From: Bdellovibrio sp. ZAP7 | GTDB lineage: Bacteria; Bdellovibrionota; UBA1018; CAIMNF01 | DNA length: 64,000 nucleotides | Assembly (NCBI GenBank): GCA_945874535.1 | Contig: CAMCGZ010000004.1 | Location: forward strand, 62,001 to 126,000 | Direction: 5' to 3' | Part shown: positions 35,640 through 43,485 of the stretch, piece after piece | Numbering within the stretch: the stretch's first letter is position 1 | How the letters are laid out: every line of letters begins with the position of its first letter | Made by a program: the position numbers and the translations under genes | The notes under the pieces: generated by a model | Told to the model about the DNA's origin: nothing | The model's input: the letters and a program-made list of their open reading frames with translations, nothing else | Databases searched by the model: none

Positions 35640-35667
35640 AGAGTATTGTTTTTTTGACGTTTGGCAA
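35640..35667 (-). promoter_or_regulatory. Promoter of the HU-like gene
   Basis: Minus strand: TTGCCA (35662-35667), 16-nt spacer rich in A, TACTCT (35640-35645). The leader of about 18 nt contains the GGAGGA ribosome site, unlike the leaderless genes in the window. Confidence 0.6.
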
Positions 35668-35670
35668 ACG
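35658..35670. promoter_or_regulatory. 13-bp palindrome over the HU-like -35
   Basis: CGTTTG-G-CAAACG is a perfect inverted repeat covering the -35 hexamer. It is positioned like a repressor operator; the regulator is unknown. Confidence 0.42.
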
Positions 35671-35787
35671 GTTTTTTTCATAAATCCTCATTTTTTCGGG
35701 CAGAAATCGGGTCCGAGCGCTAGCAGGTCGAGGTGACACCCGCCCGGAAAAATCAAAACTGATTGTTTTCCGGCTGGAAACCGCCAT

Positions 35788-35846
35788 TTTTCAACATCCA
35801 TTGACTGGAATCGGATCCTTGTCCGAGAATGGATCCATGTTGAAAA
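35788..35846. repeat. Inverted repeat flanking and including the Fur-family start codon
   Basis: TTTTCAACAT (35788-35797) is repeated inverted as ATGTTGAAAA (35837-35846), which is the first ten bases of the gene. The two arms bracket the whole proposed promoter, and GGATCC occurs twice between them. It could be a paired operator; the left arm lies outside a leaderless transcript, so mRNA folding is less likely. Confidence 0.4.
35801..35830 (+). promoter_or_regulatory. Predicted leaderless promoter of the Fur-family gene
   Basis: TTGACT (35801-35806), 18-nt spacer, GAGAAT (35825-35830), 6 nt to ATG 35837. Supports 35837 rather than 35801 as the start. Confidence 0.52.
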
Positions 35847-36328
35847 CTGCCCCGTGCGGAAGAAAAAAAGTCCAGGAACCTGCGCCCACAGGCGAATCAC
35901 TCGATTCCTGGGAAACAATTTTGACCGTCTTTTTAAGGGAGAAAAGCCTTCGTCTGACCGATCAGAGGAGAAAAATCGCTTCGATCGCGCTTTCACACGA
36001 CAGTCATTTTGAAATCCAGGAGCTGGTTCGCGAAGTCCGGAAAAGCCATCCCGAAATCAGTCCGGCCACGGTCTATCGGAACGTGAAGACCTTGTGCGAG
36101 GCCGGGCTTCTCCAGGAAACGCTGGAGAGCCGTTCCGGTGTCACCCTCTATGAAAGAACCGAGTCCGAGCATCACGATCATATCGTTTGCTTGGACTGCG
36201 GATTGATTTTCGAGTTTCACAATGCCGCGATCGAAAAAGCGCAAACCAAAGCCATCCGGGCCATGGGCTTCTTCGAAACCCGTCACCAGCATGTGATTTA
36301 CGCAAAATGCGACCTGATCAAAAAATGA
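35837..36328 (+). CDS. Fur-family metalloregulator
   Basis: A 163-aa winged-helix repressor. The DNA-binding half includes RLTDQRRKIASIAL and the recognition helix ISPATVYRNVKTL. Metal ligands are seen in HHDH (112-115), CLDC (118-121), and His150/His152 in RHQH. The second C-terminal CxxC of many Fur proteins is absent (only AKC at 158). It could be Fur, PerR or Zur; the sequence does not decide. ATG 35837 is favoured by the promoter layout. It may regulate corA or hemH, since a Fur-like box lies before corA. Confidence 0.92.
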   Translation: MLKTAPCGRKKVQEPAPTGESLDSWETILTVFLREKSLRLTDQRRKIASIALSHDSHFEIQELVREVRKSHPEISPATVYRNVKTLCEAGLLQETLESRSGVTLYERTESEHHDHIVCLDCGLIFEFHNAAIEKAQTKAIRAMGFFETRHQHVIYAKCDLIKK

Positions 36329-38752
36329 TCATTTCTTCAAAGCACCCTTGAGGGATGCCAAGCCCGCGAAGGGATTGTTGAAGGCCTGACCCGGCTTATC
36401 CGAAGAAAAACCTCTCGAACCTCCAGAAGACTCGGCCCGCGGCCGAGGGCGGGCATCGGGTGACTTGGGAGTGAAGGTCTTCCCCCCAGCCCCGGCCGAA
36501 GCGCTTTTCTTGTCGCCGGCATAGCTCACCACCAGAGGTTTGGATTCCTGCGAGGAGGGCCTGGCGGGCTTTTCATCCATTCGCATGGTGAGGGACATCT
36601 GGGATTTCTCGAGATTCACTTCGAGAACGCGAACCGTGACCTTGTCGCCGGGACTGACCACCTGGCTCGGATCTGTGACAAACTTCTGCCCCAACTGGGA
36701 AATGTGGACCAAGCCGTCCTGGTGCACCCCGATGTCTACGAAAGCGCCGAAATTGGTGACGTTCGTCACCACACCGGGACAAACCATCCCCGCTCTGACG
36801 TCTTTCAACTCGGTCAAGTCATCCCTGAATTGAACCGGAACAAAGACATCCCGGGGATCTCTTCCGGGCTTTTCGAGCTCGGAAACAATGTCTTTCAGAG
36901 TGAACTCTCCCAGTTTCGCTTTGGCTTCGGGAACCTTGAGAAGCTGCTTGGCACCGGAACCGACAAAATCGGAAACACTCTTTCCATTCGATTTTGCCAT
37001 GGCTTCGAGGTCGGCGTAACGTTCGGGGTGAACCCCAGTATTGTCGAGCGGATTACCGCTCTCGGGGATCCGCAGGAATCCGGCCGCTAACTCGAAGGTC
37101 TTTTTACTGAAGCGGGGAACATCATTCAGATCCTCACGGGATTTGAACAAGCCCTTGGATTCACGGTACTCGACAATCGCCTTGGCGAGCCCCTCTCCAA
37201 TGCCGGAAACGCGCGAAAGAAGGTAAACCGAACCGGTGTTCACATTCACTCCGACCGCGTTCACGCAAGAATCCATCACTTGTTCGAGTGCGCGCTTCAA
37301 ACTGGTTTGCGAAACATCGTGCTGGTACTGTCCCACTCCGATACTCTTCGGATCGATCTTCACCAACTCGGCCAGGGGATCCTGGAATCGACGGGCGATT
37401 GAAATCGCACCCCGGACCGTAACGTCCAGATCCGGAAACTCTTCCCGGGCGACCGCACTGGCACTGTAAACCGAGGCCCCGGCCTCACTCACCATCACCA
37501 CCGGCATCTGGATCCCGGCGTCTTTCAAAACTTGACGGATGTATGCCTCGGTTTCACGCCCGGCGGTACCATTCCCGACTACGATGGAACTGATCTGCCC
37601 GCTCGAGGCGACGGCGGTCAAAAACGCCTTGGCTTGGTTCTTTTCACCTTCCGACTGGAGACGGATTACGGTTTCCGCAAGAAACTTCCCGGAGCCATCA
37701 ATCACAGCCAATTTGCACCCGGTCCGGATTCCGGGATCCACTCCCAGCACGGGTTTCGGTCCGTAAGGAGGTGCGAGCAGGATCTTCCGGACGTTCTCGG
37801 AAAACACCTGAATCGCCATCTGATCGGCCACGTCCTTCAATTGCTTGTGAAGTTCATTCTCGATGCTCGGGATCACGTGCGCCTTCAGAGCGATACGCGC
37901 GGCCTTCTCAAGAACCGGCCTCACCATCGAATCATGGGCGGCACCCGCCGCGCTTTGAAAATGCTGAAGAAGATCCGTATCGAACAAATTGTCCGACTTG
38001 CCACCGCCGAGGGAGATCGACAGCTCTTCTTCGATCCATCCCCTGCGCACAGCGAGATATCGATGAGACGACCTCGGCTCGAGCAAGGAGGATAACTTCT
38101 CCTCGTACTCAAAATAATTCTGATACTTAGAATTGGGCTTCACTTTGTCGCCCTTCAGAGTCTTCATGAAACCGCGTTTCTGGAAAGCCTCCCGGACGAA
38201 CTGCCGGAGCCCCAGATCCTCACTCAGTCTCTCGATCAGGATATCGGTCGCTCCAGCGATCGCACTATCGGCATCCTTGAACCCCTTTTCCTCACTACGG
38301 AAGGTAAACGCCCAAAGCTCGAGCGTCTGTCCGGCCTCCGGAACGGCCGTGCCGCGGCCGACATCCCAAATCCAATCGGCCAAAGGCTGCAATCCCGCTT
38401 CTTTGGCGAGCGTTGCCTTGCTCTTTCTTTTCTGTTTGTAAGGAAGATAAAGATCCTCGAGCAGGTTTCTATCGAAACAACCCAGGATCCGGGTCTTGAG
38501 CTCGTCAGTCAGTTTGCCCTGCTTTTCAACTTCAGAGACGATGTAAGACTGGCGATTCAGGACCTCGTCCCACTCTTCCTTCAGGTCCATCACCTTCTGG
38601 ATCTTGACCTCGTCGAGGTTCCCGGTGACTTCCTTCCGATATCGCGCGATGAAGGGAACCGTTGCGCCTTCTGCCTTGAGCGCGAGGACCGCATGTGCGG
38701 ATTGCGCGGGAATGCTAGCGTCCAGAGTAGAGAGCCATTTTTCGAAAGTCAT
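36329..38752 (-). CDS. tex: Tex-family RNA-binding transcription accessory protein
   Basis: An 807-aa cytosolic nucleic-acid-binding protein. In order: Tex N-terminal helical domain (VPFIARYRKEVTGNLDE), YqgF/RNase-H-like domain (VLGVDPGIRTGCKLAVID through GNGTAGRETE), helix-hairpin-helix (VSGIGEGLAKAIVEYRESKG) and an S1 domain near residues 640-710 (GMVCPGVVTNVTNFGAFVDIGVHQDGLVHIS, in fragments). A charged, Gly/Ser/Pro-rich 90-residue tail follows, a common Tex extension. It is 18 nt downstream of the SEC-C gene and probably co-transcribed. Confidence 0.96.
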   Translation of the reverse strand: MTFEKWLSTLDASIPAQSAHAVLALKAEGATVPFIARYRKEVTGNLDEVKIQKVMDLKEEWDEVLNRQSYIVSEVEKQGKLTDELKTRILGCFDRNLLEDLYLPYKQKRKSKATLAKEAGLQPLADWIWDVGRGTAVPEAGQTLELWAFTFRSEEKGFKDADSAIAGATDILIERLSEDLGLRQFVREAFQKRGFMKTLKGDKVKPNSKYQNYFEYEEKLSSLLEPRSSHRYLAVRRGWIEEELSISLGGGKSDNLFDTDLLQHFQSAAGAAHDSMVRPVLEKAARIALKAHVIPSIENELHKQLKDVADQMAIQVFSENVRKILLAPPYGPKPVLGVDPGIRTGCKLAVIDGSGKFLAETVIRLQSEGEKNQAKAFLTAVASSGQISSIVVGNGTAGRETEAYIRQVLKDAGIQMPVVMVSEAGASVYSASAVAREEFPDLDVTVRGAISIARRFQDPLAELVKIDPKSIGVGQYQHDVSQTSLKRALEQVMDSCVNAVGVNVNTGSVYLLSRVSGIGEGLAKAIVEYRESKGLFKSREDLNDVPRFSKKTFELAAGFLRIPESGNPLDNTGVHPERYADLEAMAKSNGKSVSDFVGSGAKQLLKVPEAKAKLGEFTLKDIVSELEKPGRDPRDVFVPVQFRDDLTELKDVRAGMVCPGVVTNVTNFGAFVDIGVHQDGLVHISQLGQKFVTDPSQVVSPGDKVTVRVLEVNLEKSQMSLTMRMDEKPARPSSQESKPLVVSYAGDKKSASAGAGGKTFTPKSPDARPRPRAESSGGSRGFSSDKPGQAFNNPFAGLASLKGALKK

Positions 38753-38770
38753 GATGTCGTTACCGGTGAG

Positions 38771-39277
38771 TTATTTTTTTCTGAAACGATTCCAGAGGCG
38801 GGAAAGACCTGCTTTCTCGTTGTTCTTCTGGATTTCCTGGAGCTTTTCCTTCTGCTCGCTGGAAAGATCCGCTGGATTGCCGTCTGAATGGGCCGCGTTC
38901 TCGAGTTGTTGATCGAGCTGTGGCGATTTTTTCAGAAGCTCCTGGACCGAAGGCGGAAGACGGCGTTGGAGATCTTCAAGTTCGCGAGTCACGTCCTTGC
39001 CCATCATCCCTTTTTGCATCAATGCCTGAAGCTGCTGCAATTGCCCCTTAGGCAAGCGCTGGATGGCAGCACTGAACTCGGCCAACCAGTTCAGATCCAT
39101 TTTGGAAGGATCGAACTGGGGAGCTTCCGGAGCACTGGCTGACTCTTCCGCGGGAGCGGTGGCCTGGGCATTCCCCTTCCACTCAACGCTCTCAGCATGA
39201 CATTTTTTGAACTTCTTCCCGCTGCCGCATGGGCAAGGGTCGTTACGCCCCACATTCTTGAACTGTTCTGTATCCAT
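38771..39277 (-). CDS. SEC-C zinc-motif protein
   Basis: A 168-aa protein starting with a SEC-C motif, [18 protein letters not shown] (residues 10-27), the zinc-binding segment also found at the SecA C-terminus. An Ala/Glu/Pro linker follows, then a helical region rich in Leu, Gln and Lys ([19 protein letters not shown]). It may interact with SecB or ribosomes through the motif; this is inferred from the family. Co-directional with tex. Its start region overlaps the open frame of the divergent outer-membrane gene. Confidence 0.85.
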   Translation of the reverse strand: MDTEQFKNVGRNDPCPCGSGKKFKKCHAESVEWKGNAQATAPAEESASAPEAPQFDPSKMDLNWLAEFSAAIQRLPKGQLQQLQALMQKGMMGKDVTRELEDLQRRLPPSVQELLKKSPQLDQQLENAAHSDGNPADLSSEQKEKLQEIQKNNEKAGLSRLWNRFRKK

Positions 39278-39362
39278 GAGCCCTCAAGGTTGCCGAAAGA
39301 AGTACGGGAAATCAACACTTCAGTTTGACATCCCCCCCCGGGAGAAGACAAACTGGAAAGGC

Positions 39363-40034
39363 TTGATACGTTCGCTGCAGGTGCTCCTGATTCCGATTTT
39401 GTTGGCGCTTGTCACCCTGTCCGACCGGGCCTTGGCGGAAGAGGTCGATCCGGATTATATCATCGACCGTCCCGACTACATTACCGGTGAACCATGGTAC
39501 CGGATTGCGAAAAGCACTTGGTCGGTCGGATTGAGGACCGGGCTAGATGACTTTCCTTCTTCATCGGCTCAGGGCGACCTTTTTCAGATCACCGGAGACT
39601 GGATCATCCCTTGGCAGACCCTGGGATTGTTTTCAGTGGGGCCTCAATTCGCCATTTTGAATCTCAAGTCTCCGGTAGTCGGTACGGTGAGTGATCCGCT
39701 CAATCTGATGCTCGGAGCCACCTTACGCTATCAGCTGAAGCTCATGAAGAACCAGCCCTTGGTTCCGACTGTCGCCCTTTCCTGGGACTACTATCGGCTC
39801 AAGTCGGCATTCCCGGTGGCACCCTATGCGACGGGAAGCGGAATCAGCTTCTCTGCAGGGCTCTTGCTCAATCTCGGGTGGATCGATCGCGATACGGCAA
39901 AAGAGGCTTTCCAGAGCCTCGGAATGACCCGTGCTTACCTGACTGCGGAAGTGCAAAGCACAGCCTTCCAGAACACGGTCTTCAGTCGAGACGCTGTCTT
40001 TTATCTTTTTGGAATCCGTTTCGAATTCGAATGA
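39363..40034 (+). CDS. Outer-membrane-type secreted protein
   Basis: A 223-aa protein with a signal peptide (LQVLLIPILLALVTLSDRALAEE) and a mature part of alternating strands (SVGLRTGLDD, TLGLFSVGPQFAIL, LMLGATLRYQL, TVALSWDYYRL, SFSAGLLLNLGWI) ending in YLFGIRFEFE, a terminal aromatic typical of beta-barrels. Start uncertain. TTG 39363 places the signal peptide at the N-terminus and has TTGACA at 39325. ATG 39276 would add 29 residues and overlap the divergent SEC-C start codon. Function unknown. Confidence 0.68.
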   Translation: MIRSLQVLLIPILLALVTLSDRALAEEVDPDYIIDRPDYITGEPWYRIAKSTWSVGLRTGLDDFPSSSAQGDLFQITGDWIIPWQTLGLFSVGPQFAILNLKSPVVGTVSDPLNLMLGATLRYQLKLMKNQPLVPTVALSWDYYRLKSAFPVAPYATGSGISFSAGLLLNLGWIDRDTAKEAFQSLGMTRAYLTAEVQSTAFQNTVFSRDAVFYLFGIRFEFE

Positions 40035-40044
40035 ATTCGGAAAA

Positions 40045-40129
40045 TGGTGCGGCCGACTGGACTTGAACCAGCACACCTCTCGGTATACGCCCCTCAAACG
40101 TACGTGTCTACCAATTCCACCACGGCCGC
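40045..40129 (-). tRNA. tRNA-Leu (GAG)
   Basis: An 85-nt tRNA with encoded CCA (40045-40047 on the complement). The acceptor stem GCGGCCG/CGGCCGC is perfect, the anticodon stem is TACGT/GCGTA with loop TTGAGGG, giving anticodon GAG for CUC. A long variable arm marks it as class II. T-loop GTTCAAGTC is present. Confidence 0.97.
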
Positions 40130-40154
40130 ATCACAGAAAAAAAGGGTAAGTTCG

Positions 40155-40183
40155 ACACTACCCGAACCCGAAGGCCCAGTCAA
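40155..40183 (-). promoter_or_regulatory. Promoter of tRNA-Leu
   Basis: Minus strand: TTGACT (40178-40183), 17-nt spacer, TAGTGT (40155-40160), about 25 nt before the mature tRNA 5' end. The -35 sits at the end of the PP2C region. Confidence 0.52.
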
Positions 40184-40185
40184 TG

Positions 40186-41409
40186 TCAAACGCTCTTCAT
40201 TTTAGCGATCTCACGACCTTGGATGATCAAGCGATCGAGCACCATGTCGAGGAGACCCTTGTAAAAGTTCCTTTCGAATTCCAGGTCGTTTTTAAAGGAA
40301 TCGTACAGGTCCTGCCGTTTCAGGGACAGAAGGACCACATCCTCTTTTGATACTGCTGTCGCAGTGCGTTTACCCTGTTGAATGAGGGTCACCTCACCGA
40401 TGAATTCACCGGGCTTTTTGTAGGCGATGAATTGCCCTTTGATGAGAATTTCGAGTGTGCCCTTAGCAACAATATAAAGGGTCTCGCCTTCTGTTCCTTC
40501 CTGAACCACGACTGATCCCGCCTGGTATTCCTCCACCTGGCAAAGTGCTGCCACGTGACTTTGCTGGGCGTAATCGAAATATTTGCTGATAGGCATCTCT
40601 GAAATCAACTGGATCCGGTCAGCCGCAAATAGCGGTGGTTTGTCCGTACCGGCATCCGGGAACTGAACTTCGATCAATGTGGCATCATCGCCACTGGCCC
40701 GGGCGCATTGATCGGCAACCGGCTTCAAATCCTTGCCGGCAAGCATCACTTCAACCAACTGCGGGAGTCCCTGGCCGGAACTGAGGGGATTATACAATCC
40801 GTCAGTCGCCATCATGAGAATGTCCTTCGGCTGGAATTCGATCAGCAGCATGTCGGGGATAGTGAAGTTGGATCCGAATGCACGGGAAACCGCACCCGCC
40901 AAGGGATAAGCGGCCGCCTCTTCGGGCGTCTTCCCCATTTTAATGAGCTCGTCATACCCCTTGTGATCCTTGGTCAGGGTGTAGATCTTTCCCGAGCGGT
41001 AGAGGTAAGCGCGGGAGTCCCCGAGATGTCCGAGGATCGCAAACTGATGGTCCACCCAAACGGTGATGCAAGTACAATGCGAGTCCTTATAGTTCGAGTT
41101 CTGCTGGGAAAGGATGAGAAGATTCTTCTGTGCGTTTGAAAACGCCTCGACCAGAAACTCCTGCATCCTCTGCAATTTTCTCGGCCCCGGTAGCGGCTCT
41201 TTGTAGTTCTTGAGATAGCGGTTGGCCTCGACCAGTTTTTCCTGAATCTGTTTGGCCACGAATTCAGCCGCAAAACGCCCTTTTCCTCCCTCACTGACCC
41301 CGTCACAGATCACGTAGATCCCCTGCTCGGGATTCATGAGGGCAAAATCATCATTGGTGGAGTGCTTGGCACCCATGGAGCTGACTTGAACTGATTTCGG
41401 TTGGAACAT
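40186..41409 (-). CDS. PP2C-type protein phosphatase fused to a cyclic-nucleotide-binding domain
   Basis: A 407-aa cytosolic protein. Residues about 1-240 are a PPM/PP2C Ser/Thr phosphatase: NDDFALMN, VICDGVSEGGKG (metal Asp), HLGDSRAYLYR, SRAFGS, ILMMATDGLYNPL and GDDATLIEV. Residues about 275-390 are a cNMP-binding/Crp-like sensor domain: FDYAQQSHVAALC, YQAGSVVVQEGTEGETLYIVAKGTLEI, GEFIGEVTLIQQGKRTATAVS (phosphate-binding cassette with GE and R-T-A). This suggests dephosphorylation controlled by a nucleotide. The start 41409 is favoured by the promoter 6 nt upstream; an ORF to 41451 exists. Confidence 0.92.
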   Translation of the reverse strand: MFQPKSVQVSSMGAKHSTNDDFALMNPEQGIYVICDGVSEGGKGRFAAEFVAKQIQEKLVEANRYLKNYKEPLPGPRKLQRMQEFLVEAFSNAQKNLLILSQQNSNYKDSHCTCITVWVDHQFAILGHLGDSRAYLYRSGKIYTLTKDHKGYDELIKMGKTPEEAAAYPLAGAVSRAFGSNFTIPDMLLIEFQPKDILMMATDGLYNPLSSGQGLPQLVEVMLAGKDLKPVADQCARASGDDATLIEVQFPDAGTDKPPLFAADRIQLISEMPISKYFDYAQQSHVAALCQVEEYQAGSVVVQEGTEGETLYIVAKGTLEILIKGQFIAYKKPGEFIGEVTLIQQGKRTATAVSKEDVVLLSLKRQDLYDSFKNDLEFERNFYKGLLDMVLDRLIIQGREIAKMKSV

Positions 41410-41444
41410 ACCCGAATTATCCCTGCAGACAAAAAAAAGGGCAA
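41410..41444 (-). promoter_or_regulatory. Leaderless promoter of PP2C-cNMP, nested in a terminator
   Basis: Minus strand: TTGCCC (41439-41444), 17-nt spacer containing eight T, GATAAT (41416-41421), 6 nt to ATG. The -35 is the 3' arm of the upstream gene's terminator hairpin and the T-run is its spacer. Confidence 0.62.
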
Positions 41445-41463
41445 CCTGCAACGCAGGCTGCCC
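41431..41463 (-). terminator. Intrinsic terminator of the metalloprotease gene
   Basis: Minus strand stem GGGCAGCCTGC / GCAGGTTGCCC (11 bp, one G-U), 3-nt loop, followed by eight T. It ends the gene at 41488 and contains the -35 of the next gene. Confidence 0.9.
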
Positions 41464-41487
41464 TCCGGCAAATCGATGACGGACTTC

Positions 41488-42411
41488 TTAGAAGCGAAGT
41501 CCCGCAGGCTTGTACCAGCAACGAGGACGGAAACCGAAAGCATCTCCTTTTTCCTGATTGCATGCACCTTTGACGCCTTCACGATCACTGAACTCGATGT
41601 CCTTTGACACACTGCAGATTGCACCTGCGAAGTAAGTGTCGAGACGGCACTGTGCTTGAGGGTGCTTGTCATTGGTAGCGGTCACCTGAGTCGCCGACGG
41701 AGTGTTGAACTCAGGGGTGACTACGGGTGAACTGGTGTTGGAACCGCGACCGAGGTGGTACAGCAATACTGCAAGGACCCGACCGGTCATGGCAGAACGC
41801 TTACAAATGGCGATTTCCTTTGCGCTGCGGAAGCCGAGCTGACAACCGCGAGAAACTTCGACCGGTACGTCCATCTTTGAAACGATGGAGATATTGTCGT
41901 CATTTTCGATGACGCGACGGAAGCACTTCATGGTGGCGAAGTAATCCGACTGGCCTTCATTAGAGGCCCAAGATCCACCAAAAATTCCAGGATACTTCGG
42001 GAAACCACCCATGTGGTGTCCAAGCTCGTGACAAAGAACCATCATTTCACCGTCGAAGGTGTTGTGCTCGTAACGGGCCAGCCCGCCGAACGCATTGATA
42101 ATCCACTTGTTGCCCTTGCGAGTCGCGTTGGCATTCACCTGGGTGTTGGTCCAGAGACGGTTGATCTCGAGCTCGGCACCCTTTTGTTTCACGATATTTT
42201 TATAAATACGCTCGATACGATCGATCGCGAGGTCGTATTCCGCCCGAGTGATCCCACCGGTACGCTCGAGACCATCCGGAATGCGAAGATCGTTCTCAGG
42301 TGCGAAGTCACACAGTTTGTGCTCCACATCTTTTGCCCCGTGTGCCTGTGCGAACGGCCCCTGCGCCACGCACACCAATACCAGTGCCAATGTTGCGATA
42401 AATTTGGTCAT
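41488..42411 (-). CDS. Secreted zinc metalloprotease-like protein
   Basis: A 307-aa precursor with signal peptide (MTKFIATLALVLVCVAQGPFAQA). The zinc motif HELGHHMGG is at residues 128-136 (HExxH), with a likely downstream acidic ligand in ASNEGQSDYFA. Eight or more cysteines suggest disulphides (VLCHELG, MKCFRR, RGCQLG, AICKRS, AQCRLD, GAICS, GACNQ, PRCWY). The exact peptidase family is not clear. Shine-Dalgarno-like GGGGGGAAC precedes ATG 42411. It is a candidate exported hydrolase. Confidence 0.85.
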   Translation of the reverse strand: MTKFIATLALVLVCVAQGPFAQAHGAKDVEHKLCDFAPENDLRIPDGLERTGGITRAEYDLAIDRIERIYKNIVKQKGAELEINRLWTNTQVNANATRKGNKWIINAFGGLARYEHNTFDGEMMVLCHELGHHMGGFPKYPGIFGGSWASNEGQSDYFATMKCFRRVIENDDNISIVSKMDVPVEVSRGCQLGFRSAKEIAICKRSAMTGRVLAVLLYHLGRGSNTSSPVVTPEFNTPSATQVTATNDKHPQAQCRLDTYFAGAICSVSKDIEFSDREGVKGACNQEKGDAFGFRPRCWYKPAGLRF

Positions 42412-42476
42412 GTTCCCCCCCAAACGTTTTCCTTAACTTTCCCGTACCGATTCAGTTCAGAACGGGCCTCAGTCAT

Positions 42477-42539
42477 TGAGTCGTCAAATGGTCTCAGACT
42501 TCGGACAAAAAACAACAGCTTTTTGACTGAGTCGTCAAA
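42477..42539. repeat. Two 12-bp direct repeats upstream of the metalloprotease
   Basis: TGAGTCGTCAAA occurs at 42477-42488 and 42528-42539, 51 bp apart. The second copy overlaps the stop of the ABC binding-protein gene. The reverse strand reads TTTGACGACTCA, containing a -35-like TTGACG. Regulatory role is only possible. Confidence 0.33.
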
Positions 42540-43485
42540 ATCCATCCCGGTAAAAGCCCGAAACATCCATGCCCGACTTCACCAATTTGAGTTCCTGGAG
42601 CTGCTCATACAAGCGCTCCCAACGCTTTTTCTCCATGGAACCGAGCTTTTTTTTGCGTGAATCCGAGCTTTCAATGAATCGCTTCTGGATTTGAGCTCCC
42701 TCCTCGAAAGTCGCAAGGTCCATGCTCGGATTGAGCTTTTGCATGGCGGTATTCGTTTTTCCGGGAGACTGAAGATAGGCCTTCCAGCCATCGCGCGTAG
42801 CGGCAATGAAGCGTTTTACGCGTTCGGAGTTCTCTTTCAAAGTGTCTTCATGAACGATCACCACGGCCAGATAGGGATTGAAACCGGACTCCGAAATGAG
42901 CAGGGTCCGGGGCTTCTTCCCTTCCCGGCGTGCGGCAATGGGCTCAGCGGTGATGAAGCATTGCTGGGAAAACAGCGGATCCCTCAGAAACGAAGTGATC
43001 CCGCCCGTGTAGGGAACGATCGATGCAGTGACCGGAGCATACTGTTTCTCCAGCCAAAGGGTGTAAGGTAGCCCCTTCTGCAGGGCGATTTTCCCTGGCG
43101 TTTGGAAAAGCTCCTTCAAAGTCTTGATCCCCCGCTCTTCGTGCACCATGAACCCTTGAGGATCCTCTTGATACACGGCAAACAGAGCGGTCACTTTCGC
43201 CCCCTGACTGCGCGCCAGGATGATTTCATCGGCTGCGGCGATCCCGAATTCCACTTTCTTCGCTGCCACCATCTGAGTCACGGGCTGACCGGCGCCTCCC
43301 GGCAAAATCGAGACTTTCAGGCCGGAACGCTCGTAAGCCCCACCGAGCAATGCCTCGTAAAATCCCCCGAACTCGGGCTCGGGTTTCCAATTCAGGGCCA
43401 GATCCTGGGCACCGGAATACGAAGTCAAAAAAAGGGCCACATACCCTGCGAACAGGGCAATCTCAATTTTCCGGAGTTTTCTCAT
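42535..43485 (-). CDS. ABC transporter substrate-binding protein, NMT1/THI5/SsuA-like
   Basis: A 316-aa periplasmic binding protein with signal peptide (hydrophobic residues 8-24). LNWKPEPEFGGFYEA and VEFGIAAADEIILARSQGAKV are typical of the NMT1/THI5-like family, which binds aminopyrimidines, riboflavin-type flavins, sulfonates or taurine. The HMP-synthase CCCFC motif is absent, so it is a binder, not an enzyme. Start overlaps the permease gene by 23 nt. Gene order with two PTPS-family genes suggests a pterin or pyrimidine-related ligand; this is inference. Confidence 0.88.
   Translation of the reverse strand: MRKLRKIEIALFAGYVALFLTSYSGAQDLALNWKPEPEFGGFYEALLGGAYERSGLKVSILPGGAGQPVTQMVAAKKVEFGIAAADEIILARSQGAKVTALFAVYQEDPQGFMVHEERGIKTLKELFQTPGKIALQKGLPYTLWLEKQYAPVTASIVPYTGGITSFLRDPLFSQQCFITAEPIAARREGKKPRTLLISESGFNPYLAVVIVHEDTLKENSERVKRFIAATRDGWKAYLQSPGKTNTAMQKLNPSMDLATFEEGAQIQKRFIESSDSRKKKLGSMEKKRWERLYEQLQELKLVKSGMDVSGFYRDGF

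Noticed and set aside
42412-42534. THI-box or FMN riboswitch near the ABC importer or rib genes
   Set aside because: No conserved thiamine or FMN core was seen here or upstream of ribE; rib genes start inside lolC.
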